This document shows positions 1 through 11,170 of a DNA stretch of 64,000 bases, piece by piece. This DNA is from Phoenix dactylifera (taxonomy: Eukaryota > Streptophyta > Magnoliopsida > Arecales > Arecaceae). Under the pieces are notes generated by a model. The model did no database searches and had not been told where the DNA came from. It saw nothing but the letters and a program-made list of their open reading frames with translations. The stretch is from assembly GCF_009389715.1 (NCBI RefSeq), contig NC_052409.1, positions 3,709,775 through 3,773,774 on the forward strand. The letters are read 5' to 3'. Position 1 is the stretch's first letter. Every line of letters begins with the position of its first letter. The translations under genes were made by a program, and so were the position numbers.

Positions 1-1261
1 CATACTTCTCTTGGAAAGCATCTGCAATGGGGAAAAATGTTTCCAATGCAAAGACATTTCTCGAGAAGAGGTACCCAATGCTGGCTGATGTCATCCATAA
101 TTTAGTTCATGTTGTCTGCTTCATGTTGAATCATGAACAAAACCTTCCAATCCCCCTTAGAACTATCAGACGACCTCCTTCTCCACTTAGAAAACTTTAA
201 TTCATCTCAGAAATTCTTTGTTCGCTGTCATGCTTTCTCCTTGCTTGAGGCACATTGGTAACCTCCACTACAAGCATCACCATCTATGACTGTTTTACAA
301 CTTGGGGCATTTCTTCCGATTGTAGGTATACTGATGATATGGAGCTTGAAGATGCTGTGCATACTGCCATTTTGACTCTTAAAGAAGGGTATTTTCATAT
401 GTTTCATTTGAACTTTTGTCTTAAATACTTGGATCTTCAGTGATATTAATTTGATGGGATGTGTTCCAAAATGTATAGGTTTGAAGGTCAAATTTCTGGC
501 AAGAACATTGAAATTGGAATTATTGGAGCTGACCGTAAGTTCAGGTTTGTTCAATTTCTCTTCACTAATGGCTCCTCAAGTTTTTCAGTGTTTTTAAGTG
601 GTTTTATCAGTCTATTGTGTCCAGTGAGTAGAATTGCACTGTTTCCATGTTTAACTAAATGGAAAGGGTTAACCATGTCTGTTCCATCTGTTGACATAGA
701 TGCACAGATTAGGCAACATTAACCTAATTAATATTAGGTGGAGTTAGAAAAAAAGGTTGGCAGTGTAATTCTATTAGAAATGTCTCCACATCCTTGTTTT
801 ACCGCAGGAACTTACCAGTAAGAATATCCTGTTATGAATAAGAATTGCTGAATATTGTAGCGGCTGGGCATCTGAAGCTCCTCAAGCTTTTGCCAGAGCT
901 ATGTTTGGATGCTCAGAGAGCAAGGAAGAAGTTATAGATGGGCTCGAATGTGTCTAAATCGGCTGATTCTGGTTCTATCAGTTGGCAACCAAACATAGCT
1001 TAAATGGATTTAGTAATAGTACAAGTAGCTGGACAGTAGTGTTATGTATAACCAATGATCAAAAAAGTTGTCATTGATGTATGGGAAGATGGTAATGATC
1101 CGGATTACGGGGTGGTCACAGTGTGCTGCATGCAAGAGGAATGAAAGGGTGGTGGTATTTCTATGTTCTTATAATTAATATCATACTCATTATATTTCTT
1201 TTTATGTTGCAGGATACTTACTCCAGCTGAGATTGATGATTACCTGGCAGAAGTCGAGTAA
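1..1261 (+). CDS. PAB1: 20S proteasome subunit alpha type-2, 3' part
   Basis: This is the C-terminal end of the alpha-2 subunit of the 20S proteasome core, which forms part of the gated outer ring in cytosol and nucleus. I read four exons: 1-70, 326-388, 479-544 and 1213-1261 (stop TAA 1259-1261), all with GT-AG borders and matching phases. The spliced product contains [20 protein letters not shown], then [31 protein letters not shown] and ends [14 protein letters not shown]. These follow the plant alpha-2 C-terminus closely as I remember it. The start and most of the gene lie left of the window. The third intron (545-1212) is the longest visible and holds no recognised element. Nothing looks broken. 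The residues DRKFR differ slightly from the usual DKVFR. Confidence 0.93.
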
Positions 1262-2289
1262 TTTTGTCAAATCCTGCTTCTAACAAGGGATATTGAATTG
1301 TTTTAATGTATATCATATTTGATGTTAAAATTTTTGTCTCTCGATTTCAGCTCTTTTGCTCCAAATTTGTCTATGGTGTAATGTCTTCTTTACTTGACAC
1401 TTATTAATTGAAGTTTTAACCTGCAGCATGACTTGCCTAAAATACCCACTGAAATGCTTACCATGCTGGAAGCATGGTCAAAGGATAAATTGAATATTCA
1501 TTGATCTGATATCTAGTATAAACTGATTATAAGTGAGCAAATAGGAATCATAGATATGTATTTTGATTAACATAAAATTCAAGTCTCGCCTTCAAAAACA
1601 AAATTAAATCCAATTCTGAAACCCAACAAATTTGGATGCTTCCAGGCTCAATATTTCTATACATGAACTAATTCCTTTCCGGATTTAGCCATAGTTGCAA
1701 CCGTTAATTTTCCTCTGGCTGTTTTGTTATTCTATTAAATGGAAATTAGAGGAAATAAAAAAAAAGTGACCAGCTCTTTGGAGTCTCTCCCCAGCCCTAC
1801 TTTTACATGAGACAGCAGGCAATGCTGCACCGTAGGAGGTGGATAGGGTCAGCGAAAGAAGTGGCGATGGGCAGAATAAACGGTTTTCAATTCAAGGTTC
1901 CCACTCCTCAAAATGGGTATTAAACAAAGGACATAGTGGGTTAGGTAAAACCTTTTTTGAGAGGAAAAAAAAAACATAAATCATAATGTTAAGCAAATTT
2001 TGTATATCTAACCATATCTAAATTTCTATGCCGTATGGAGCCACCATTGCAGTATATCAGCGAGCCTAACAAATAGGGCATATCAGTTGAAGTAGATTCT
2101 TCTTTTTTTTGTCAATAAAAACTTCTTTCCAAACTATACAAGCTTTTTTTTTATCACGCATCACAACATATCATTAATTACCTATAAATGCAATGCTTTA
2201 CCCATACATGCATGCTCTAGGATGAGATCATGATAACATATAAGAATACTTTAGCAAAGTAGCTTGAGTGAGTAACTACACCACGGAGT
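1262..2289. other. Intergenic region between two converging genes
   Basis: This stretch separates the proteasome gene end from the 3' end of the minus-strand gene at 2290. It holds AT-rich sequence with short A and T runs and no open frame I can support. The 3' untranslated regions of both genes probably occupy its edges. Confidence 0.5.
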
Positions 2290-4986
2290 TCAACAAAGTA
2301 GCTTGCGCGTGTACCGGCACCACCGGTCAAATGGCCTCGAGAGGTTGGGCCAATCGGAGTCGGAGGCGGAGAAATCCTCGAGCCAGTTGCGAAGGATGAT
2401 CTCCTGGTCCTCCCATGGCAGGCCGATGACGAGGTCTTCGATTACCCTTTCCATCTCCCACTTTTCCATCCCTGTAAGCACCGGGCTCGTTACCCCGTGG
2501 CTCGCATGGCAGAGCAGTGGCATCCACAACGCCAATATCCCGAATCTGACCTCCCTCGCTGTCTCCCACTCCCCACGTGCCAGCTCCCGTAGCAATACGA
2601 CTGCAAACACACAGAGATCAAATTAGAGATTCTTCTATATAACCCTTCATGAATCTGAACATTACTTTGCTTTCACAAATTTAATTATGAGAAAGATTAA
2701 AACCATGTGAAGGAACATTCCTTCTAAAAAGCTATGCCTCAATTACATAGTTAAATTGTTTTGTTAATGTTTATGTCCTCGCATGATAGCTCAATGCATC
2801 CAACTTCCACCAATAGAAGCATCTGCATCATCGATTTCACTTGTTAATTTTTATGTCCTCACATGTATACTCTTCTACATATTTAAATTTGTGTGAATAT
2901 TTTTTTTAAAAATTAATATTTATTTCTGTACCTTCATAAAATACTATTTTGCACAGATACTTCTAATATAGTGGTTCTTCTAACACCGTTAATAAAAATT
3001 ATATTTATTTTAATTAAAAATAAAATAAAAATTTTAAATTATTTTTTTATCTTCCATCACAATCACCTTATAAATATTTTCTTTTGCACATCTGCCTATT
3101 AAAAATATTTTAGTCATTTTAATTGGAACCGTTAATTTTTTAACAGAATTAGATAGCTTTGGTACATACGCAAAAATAAAGATAAAAAAAGATAGAATAA
3201 TAAAATAAGCATTTTATGAGGGTATACATGAAAATATCAATTTTGGAAGGGTATTTATGCAAAGAAAAATATTTTTATGATACAAATCATCCTTTCCCTT
3301 GTTGATCATTAGTAAAGAGCCCAACTGAGTAAAATATAAGAAGAGAAGTTGCTTCAATGAAATTCTCTAAAGGCAATCCATACAAAAAAACATAAAAAAA
3401 GAATTACTGGCATGCTCAACATAATTATTAGAACTATCCAATACCTAATGATTGTCATTGATGTACTTAATCAAAGATGAACAAGATGGCTTTTTTACTA
3501 CAATAATAATTTAAATTAAAAGAAAAAAGTTCATGCAAATTAATAATCTTCTTAATATTTTATTTAAGAAGTTTAAGATATCATCCCTTCATGAGTCACG
3601 ATCTATGAGTTTATCTCTCGTTAGCAAGTGAGGGGCTTATCTTGAATATCCAAGTTTCTAGAGGGTTAATAGATGATGGATCGGACGGTCAGGAATATCT
3701 CACCAGTGATCTTGACTATCGGACCCTGAACCCTGGGATGAGCGGTCAAAGAGAGCGACGCCAGCCCGGACGCGAAGGCCCAGCGCACGATCGCCTCTCC
3801 GACGGCCGAGCTAGCTCTCAGCTTGTTCGTGATCCACAGCATCTCGTGCGCCAGCTTCTCCGCCTCCACCCACTCGTTCGTGCTCGGCGCCACCAGCAGG
3901 TGGGGCTTGTACGGCCGGAGAGCGCCGACGGCGGCGGACGGGAGGAGGCCGCCGAGGCAGAGGCGGAGGCCGTCGTACAAGGTGGCGAGGAGGGGGCCGA
4001 GCGGGAGGAGGCTGAGGACGCGCGACGGCCAGGTGCCGGTGATGGAGGAGGATCGTTGGAGGGCGCGACGGAGGAGCTCGCTGGTGCGGGAGAAGGCGGA
4101 GGCGAGGACGGCCCGGTTGACCTCCAGGAGTTCCGAGTGCCCCAGCTGGACGTTCTCGTTCAGCACTCTGTCCGCCGCAGCCAGCACGAACTCGTAGTTT
4201 CTTGACGTGAAGGGGAGGTCATTCAGGATCAGCAAGATCTGGCAACAAAATAAGAGAAAGATTTCGGTATCCGGCATACAAAGGTGGTTGTTCATGAACT
4301 ACTTAGTTTAATTGCATCTAGAGCTTGCCAAGGAGCTCCTCCACCATATGTAGTTGGAACATAGAAGGAGCTTGAAATTAACGTGAGTTTCGAGTATTTG
4401 ATTGCATGCACTCATATGGTCGAGCTGTTGCTCAACTCTCGAGTTGATGCTGAAATAGTGAAAGAAATCAAAAAAAGAAAGAGGATAGAAACATATATCA
4501 CATCTAATATATTCATTTTTTTTGCTAAGACATCTAATATATTGCATGCAAACAGGCTATACTTACATGCGATAGGGCTCTCCCTATAGCTGTAGAGTTG
4601 GCGCCGAGTACACTCCCACTTCCTCCATGCAAAACAATGGCCGTAGAGGAGGAGGACGGCTTCTTGTGAATCAATCCTTCAACACCAAAATCCAGCAGGG
4701 AAAGAACAGCAGGTGAAGGAGGGAAGATATCGGTTATGATCCGAAGCACCCAGACGTTAGCCCATATAGTTAGCATCACCAGGTAACGCACGGTGTTCAT
4801 GGGCCGCCACCTCTCCCCTTCTCCGGTGGCCACCGCCGCCGAGGCAGCAGCCACGAGCATCCTCGATGCCTTGGTCGCAGTGGAAACGAATATGGAGTTC
4901 ATGATGCCGCTGACGCCAGAAGGCCTCACTAGGAGGCCTTTGTCGACGGCCGTGGCCAGATTAGAAGAAGCCATCACCAAGGCCAT
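2290..4986 (-). CDS. Plant protein of unknown function, three exons, 421 aa
   Basis: I do not recognise this protein. Three exons on the minus strand join in frame: 4567-4986 (140 codons, donor GTAAGT), 3704-4238 and 2290-2600, giving 421 residues. The start is the ATG at 4986, followed by MASSNLATAVDKG. Around residues 65-85 lies a hydrophobic run (VRYLVMLTIWANVWVL) that could be a membrane segment. The middle has NYEFVLAAADRVLNENVQLG and LLATLYDGLRLCLGGLL. The C-terminus carries LPWEDQEIILRNWLEDF and SDSDWPNL, a tryptophan-rich end that faintly resembles the C-termini of some plant BTB proteins. No BTB domain is visible, however. The good reading frames, clean splice phases and mixed codon use across exons argue that it is real and intact. 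The second intron carries an AT-rich foldback element. Confidence 0.78.
2890..3290. repeat. AT-rich foldback (MITE-like) element in an intron
   Basis: The left side has GTACCTTCATAAAATACT and the right side, read in reverse complement, has GTATACCCTCATAAAATGC, so the ends form an imperfect inverted repeat. The interior is extremely AT-rich. A relative appears at 10420-10860. It lies in the second intron of the unknown gene on the minus strand. Exact ends and target duplication were not resolved. Confidence 0.4.
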
Positions 4987-6698
4987 CTATCTCTTTCTCT
5001 AAATGGTAGGTATTCTAGCTAGCTAGGAGAAGAACAGGAGAGGGAGCTTCCTCTTTTATGAATTCTTTTTCTCTCGGGATACCGACTAGAATTTTGGATG
5101 GATTTAGAGCTCAAGGCCTACGTCACTTGTTTTCGGTGGTAGACTTACTTGAGGCTTATAACGCTAGTAAGTGGGGAATGAAAGACACCTACAAAATTTG
5201 CTGTCGAGCTCCTTTTTGTTCATATCCACCTCAGTCGGTGCGGCGAGGGATTTCTCTGACCAACCATTTAGTCTTGATAGTTTTCAGTAGAATTCTTGGT
5301 AGTTACGTGCATATCAAATGGCAAGGGAGTATCCGGTGGAATTTGGATTAGGAGTAAAACAACAGAAGCAAGTGTTTTAACTCCTAATAAGGAATCAGAT
5401 CTGAAATGGTGAATTAGTTTTGCATAATTCATGACGATGTCGGTCTACGAAATACCTTAACTGTGAAGGAATACAAGGATATATAAGACAAATTAATGAC
5501 GCAATTTATATCGGTTATTGGATAGAAATTTTATTTTCACCGAAGGAATAAAGTTGGTGGAAGAACTTTCCGGCTGCTCTGCATGATTTAAGCTGAATCA
5601 ATGCTATGGGCCGGTTTTGTTGCTGTGGAGTTGGCTAAGATCGAGTACTTCTTGCATCTCAAAAAATTTAAAAAGAAAGATAGTGCCAGATTATAAGATA
5701 ATTGTTCGACAAACTTGGGATTTAAGCAAAGGTGAAATATAATCCATAAAGTCTTTGGTGCATTACGCTCCTTCTTGCAATGTATATGAGGTTTTTACCA
5801 AGTACGCTGCAAACCTGATCCTTGCAAATTTTCTTTGTTATTGGTAAGAACTGATTTAGAGTTGTAATTATAAAAAATGATTCATTGAATATGACAAATT
5901 TCACCTAATATTGATATATTCATATGGACACAGATATTGCACACTAGGATTTTTCAGCTAACATTTGCCAATAAAAACATGCATGTAATATATATTGTAT
6001 CCATGCATCATTAAAATTCTTATCAATTGAGTTTCAAGTCCATAAATTTTTTTCTTTTCTTTTCTTTTTTCTATGCATCATTAAAATTCTTATCTATGCA
6101 CCATGCTTTGCTTGCTAGCCACGCCACGACATATCAATCAGGGACCATACCTTGTCATACCTATCAACGCCATACCATTCACCGGAACGATCTATGCTGT
6201 GTGCATCAAGCAAGCTCTAGTTGCACGCTATCTGTCTAAGACTCATCTCCTTTCATGATGAAAACGGGCCATATCTCCGCTACCTGGGCACCTCTATAGG
6301 GACTATTAATAGCCCCATCGGATAATACCTGAAGGACTTTTGGACCAACTAAGATCCACTTTAACTTTATCATTGGAGGGCCTTCACCGGAACTCCGGCT
6401 TTGTGCAGGTCCGCCGATGCGTAGGAAATGGCGTCCTTTTTCCATCCCATCTGGTAGCTCTCCCGACTCTTCCGGCGTGGTCACTCTCGGGTCGAATTTG
6501 AACCACGACAGTACCAAAGTCCATGGGTTAGATATCGTAACCAGATCCAAAGTCCATGTCCATCGGATACGATAAAGATCGGCTTTGGGTTGGATCCAAC
6601 AAAGGTCCAGACTAACGAGGATGAGACCGCACGTTAAAAACCGATGGCGGTAAGAGACGGCGCCGACGGTTTCCCCCATCGCTCTGGTTTCGGGAATC
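4987..6698. other. Intergenic region between divergent genes
   Basis: The left part should contain the promoter of the minus-strand gene ending at 4986, and the right part that of the small gene at 6699. Open frames here (for example 5058-5351 and 6236-6700 on the minus strand) match nothing I know. The sequence from about 6240 to 6640 is richer in G+C than the rest, but I cannot assign it. Confidence 0.4.
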
Positions 6699-6881
6699 AT
6701 GTGGCAGGTTCCCCCAACGCCGAAGCAGCTGGCGGCGGCGGCCTGCTGCTTCGCGACGGGCGTCGCGCTGATCGCCGTCGGGATCCATCTCTCCTACGCC
6801 AACGTCGCCCCCCAGCAAGCCCGCGCCCAGGCCCGCCGCGAGCTCGTCCGCGAATACCTCCGCAAGAAGTTCGACCAATAG
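6699..6881 (+). CDS. Small single-pass membrane protein, 60 aa
   Basis: This short frame encodes 60 residues starting MWQVPPTPKQLAAAACC and ending EYLRKKFDQ. Residues of about 10-30 are hydrophobic and can form one membrane helix. They are followed by an arginine- and glutamine-rich amphipathic tail (QQARAQARRELVREYLRKK). Codons are strongly G/C-ending, as in the first exons of neighbouring genes, while flanking DNA is AT-rich, which supports real coding. The architecture resembles small accessory subunits of mitochondrial membrane complexes, but I do not recognise a family and this is inference. The ATG at 6699 is the only sensible start. The stop is TAG at 6879-6881. Confidence 0.6.
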   Translation: MWQVPPTPKQLAAAACCFATGVALIAVGIHLSYANVAPQQARAQARRELVREYLRKKFDQ

Positions 6882-9800
6882 CCATCCTCCGAATCCCCTC
6901 TTCGTTGCTCATATTTTTCGTCTCCAGTACAATCTCCTTCCACTTTCGTCTTTTAATTTCACTATCCTGTAAATTATATTGGGGTCCATTCTGTTCATTT
7001 GTTGGTTTTCTATTGTCTATTCTGTACATTGCACCCTAATCTTATAGCCTTATAGTGAATAATGTTAGAGAGAGAATGCTGAGTAAAAAACTTTGGGTAT
7101 GGAATCAGAATTATAAACAAGATTCAGTTGATTATGTGTTCAGAATAGGAAATGCACTTTTTTTATTTTAGATATAGTGAGATGTGGCAAAAAGGGGAAA
7201 AACCATAAAAATTAGAAGCAAGGAAATAAAATTCATTCAGAATTTTGAAAGATGAAACAGTACTGGAGTGTATGGGGGAGAGGAGTCCAAGAAGATATCT
7301 TGATATTTGGAGGAGTAATCGAGGGCTTGACATGATCAGTGAGGAAATTCTAAGGCCAAAATGCCCCCGGTGATTCTGCTTTGAGGGACCTCTTGATTGT
7401 GGAGGACTTGACGTGATATGATCCTCGATGGCTGTTCTGTTTCTAGTGCCGTTTCTGGAATTATTCTCTCCTCCTCTATGGTTACCTGGTTCATAATCTT
7501 GATTATACCTGAAACTAACATAGATTTGGTCGCTTGTCTTATTGGTCTTATATTCGACCTATTTGATCATTTTATTTTACCGGTCAAAAGTTTTAGTGCT
7601 GCCTAAGTTTTTTTTTTTTTTTTTGTTGATTTTATAGTTTAAGAAAGCCATTTGAATTCAGTTTTGTTCACTTCACTTTCAGTTTTATAGTCATGCTGCA
7701 AGAAGATTGTAGTTGCAAACATGTAAAAAACCCAGCAAGCAATTACACATGTATTCAGCTATTTTATTAAGAGTAACTTGGTTCCAATCTGTATCTATTC
7801 ATTGATGTCAATCTCCTCGTGTTCTGCATGTACTGAAGTATATTGTATTCATGACAATGATGTCAGGTTTGCGCAGAAAGCTTCTTAATGGATTTCCTTT
7901 TCTGGTTGTATTTCTTCAATCAGCAAACAAGTTCTATTGGGGAGAAAGCCATCCATTATATGGTTTGAGGTGCGCTAAATGGGACCTCACCCTTCTGTTG
8001 CATATTCTGATGGAACGCCATTGGTTTACCATCACTCTCTCTTAGCTGTGCGACATTTTTTTGTGTCTAGTTCCCTCTAAATTTCCCATGATTTGGCTAT
8101 GGGGACTTAAAATCTATAGATCCAGTGGCTGCTGCTTACCTCATTCTTGTACCACCTGGTGACCTCAGTTGATGGGAAAAAAGACAAAGAAAATCTGCAA
8201 TGTTTCTCAAAGAGTAACTACCTAGAATATGATGTAATGATGCCTCTTTTCGTTCTGCATATCTGCTTATGTGCAGGCTAAAAGATTTTTCTTAGGTTTG
8301 TCTTTTTCCATTTTAAGGGTTTTGTGTTTGTATGAGTGATTGTGAGGGAGCATACAAGTGCCACCTGTTGAAATGCTCTTACATGTGATATCTTTGGTTG
8401 CTAACACTATCTAACTTGTTATTGTCTATTGGTTGGTGGATCTGATATCTGGACATCTTTCAGGCTTGGAAGATTGTGGATGAGTCCTGCATTTACAATT
8501 ATATAAAATCATCCTGAGGATTGATTCGCATCCTGTGGTCGGAGGTGTTGGACAAGTCCCCACATTTGAGAATTGTATAAATCATCCTTATAGGGTTGTC
8601 AGGTTGACAAGGAATCATAAAAACCTGCTGATTAGTCAACTGGATCTTCTTAGCTTAAAGTTCTGCTCCATATCTAGCCTCATATTGATATGAAAAGACT
8701 TGAACATCCTTAACTGTTAATACTAAACTATATTCTACAAACCTCAGTCACTTTTCAAAGCTTAAGGGATTTGTGCTGGATGCTTGGCATCTAAATACCA
8801 ACAGGATATCCTGCCATTTGTTCATGGATATCTTACACGATGTCTTACATTATTAGGCTTGCTTCTACCTCAAACAAGTAGTCTATGCACATGGCCACTT
8901 TTTATTGTTAAGGTCGTTTTCTGTTCCTTAGTTTTCTCTAGGTTGTTCTCATCTTTTGTGCTATGTCATGTACTCTGCATTATTGTGACTTCTATCCTGT
9001 CTAACTCTAGCAATTTTTTCGTTTTTCAGGATGACAGTAATCAAGGCTGGGCCCTGTGATACAATGAACTGGATATTGAAGAATACTGATAGCCTTTACT
9101 CAAGGTGCCACACCATCTTTGGTTGTGTACTAATATGGGGTATGGCTGAAGCAGTCAATCAGAAAGTGTTTTCATTTGTTGCACAATCCATCCTCGCATG
9201 ACTTTATGATTAGCTTAAGGTTTTTTTTGTTCTTTTTACCTTTTGAAATGCATGTATCAGTTTCTCCATTTTGGTAATCTTGCATGTGAATTCTTTTCTG
9301 GGCAAGCCTTGAAGCTCTGCAAACCCGAAGAAATGGGATCTATCTTATTTGGCATTCGGCACCCACAAAAAATGCCCAGTGGAATCCCATGCATTGGGAC
9401 ATATGTTGACACTGGTTCAGGAAACTGGTGAATCAGGTGATGATACTTGCTCAACCGGCTCAGAGCTGGCCATCAATCTGATGGAAAAGGACTATTGGGG
9501 TGTGGGGCCTGCAAAGTTACTTAAAACCTATGAAACTTGTCTAAGAAAAGTACAAGACCGGGATGTCTAGTGTTCTTTGTTAGCTTGTTGATCAACTGGT
9601 TTTATCTATGAATCTATATATTGTGGATTGTTGCCTGATACGTTTCTTGTATTCCAAAGGAAGTTGCATACATTAAGATGTCATCCCTGTGAGGCATGAA
9701 GAGATCAGGCAACGATCCAAGTTGTTGGGGGAAAAAAAATAAAATAGTGGCGATTGCAATTGTCTGCAGAAGATGGGTGCTTGCAAATAGTGCTGGCCAA

Positions 9801-11170
9801 GTGATCTGTGGTCTTGTATAATTTGGAAGGCTGCTGTATGTTGTGAAATTTTGTTCGGTGGTATTTATTGGAAGATTTATTGACTACCAGTGGGTGTTTA
9901 ACTTGCCTTCCAGCCCTAGATTTAGGTCGTTCAGAGAAATATTAACTGTTATTATCGGTTCCTCGGCTCAGACCATGGAACAGCTGCACATTTTGTCAGT
10001 CCATTGATTCTGCTCTTGTTTAAGTAGGTTCAACTCCATGAACAGAAAAAATAATGTGCTGGGATGTGGCTTTATTTGCTACTTCAGAAAAACCAATATA
10101 TAGGTTCTTTATTTCCCTCTTCTCCCAGTGAGCCTATTGACTATACTTTTCCTGAGAGTATATGGTGCACTATGTCCAAATATTGATAAGCACATCGTTT
10201 ACTTCATCTCCAATCAGAAAGCAGGATTATAGCTGTGAGATGTGGCTCTTATAGTTTACTAATTATGTGCCACCCCTAGGCATTTGTTCCGGGCTGCTTG
10301 CCTCCTTTGCTCAGCTAGTGAACCGTCACGAATCAACACGTACAAACATATCTGTATTAATTTTTTTCTCCTCATGCTATTTTTTTTTGTGTTTATGTGT
10401 GCGGGTTTGTGGTTGAACTAGTATATTATTTTTTATAAATTTTTTACATATATATCCTTGAAAATATATAAAATTATATAAATATTTTCGTCAAATTATA
10501 ATTTTTACGTATACCTTCATAAAATATTTATTTTACATATATACTTTTTATTTGTGTATATATATATTTAATATACACATTCATACCATTTAATACTGTT
10601 AAAAAATAAATAATTTAAATTTTAAATAATTAGAATATTCTTACAGATAAACATACAAAAAAAATTATAAGAATGTATATGCAAATAGTAAATTTATAAG
10701 AGTATTCATATGCTTATGCATATTTAGGAGGATATATATTTAAAAAAATAATATTTTAGATAAAACAGTAAAAAAATTAATATTATTATATCACATAATT
10801 ATATATTAATATTAATTTTTATAAAATAAATTATATTATTTTCATTAAATTTTTATTGTCATCGTAGAATTTAGGCCGAAATGGGAATACGGCTCAAGCG
10901 ATCTTGAGATGGCTGTACATTGTGCCCTTAAAAAATATATATATACTAGTGCACCAGGTGGCTGTACATCAAGCCAGTCACCTCATCAGTTCCGAAACCC
11001 AAACTTATAATCACTTGCTATATTATTCCGAACTGTACGTGTAACTCTCAAGGACTTCTGGGGCACAGACTACATGGACTCGAGAAGCATGGGTTTCTCT
11101 CTTTGAGATGATAACCACTACCTCTTCCTGCAGAATCGCGGACCCATGAAGAAGAGAGAGGGAAAAAGAA
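6882..11170. other. Long noncoding or unassigned stretch
   Basis: About 4.3 kb with no gene I can support. A frame ending at 9570 (reading ...QETGESGDDTCS... to VQDRDV and TAG) is the longest candidate, but it has no convincing start and no family match. An imperfect direct repeat of roughly 45 bp lies near 8475 and 8546 (both have a GA-AAGTCC-like start and an ATAAATCATCCT-like end). A T-rich tract lies near 7608-7625. Confidence 0.35.
10420..10860. repeat. AT-rich foldback (MITE-like) element, second copy
   Basis: The region has ACGTATACCTTCATAAAATA on the left and, in inverted form, a related ATACTCTTATAAATTTAC motif on the right. The core is extremely AT-rich. The shared CCTTCATAAAATA motif and layout match the element at 2890-3290. 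Its exact ends were not fixed. Confidence 0.35.

Noticed and set aside
3642-4205. Plus-strand 187-codon open frame
   Set aside because: It overlaps exon 2 of the minus-strand unknown gene, which fits splicing and codon use better. The plus frame is a shadow with low-complexity Gly/Glu/Arg runs.
5058-5351. 97-codon plus-strand frame
   Set aside because: No family match, AT-rich composition and location upstream of the minus-strand gene. Probably chance.
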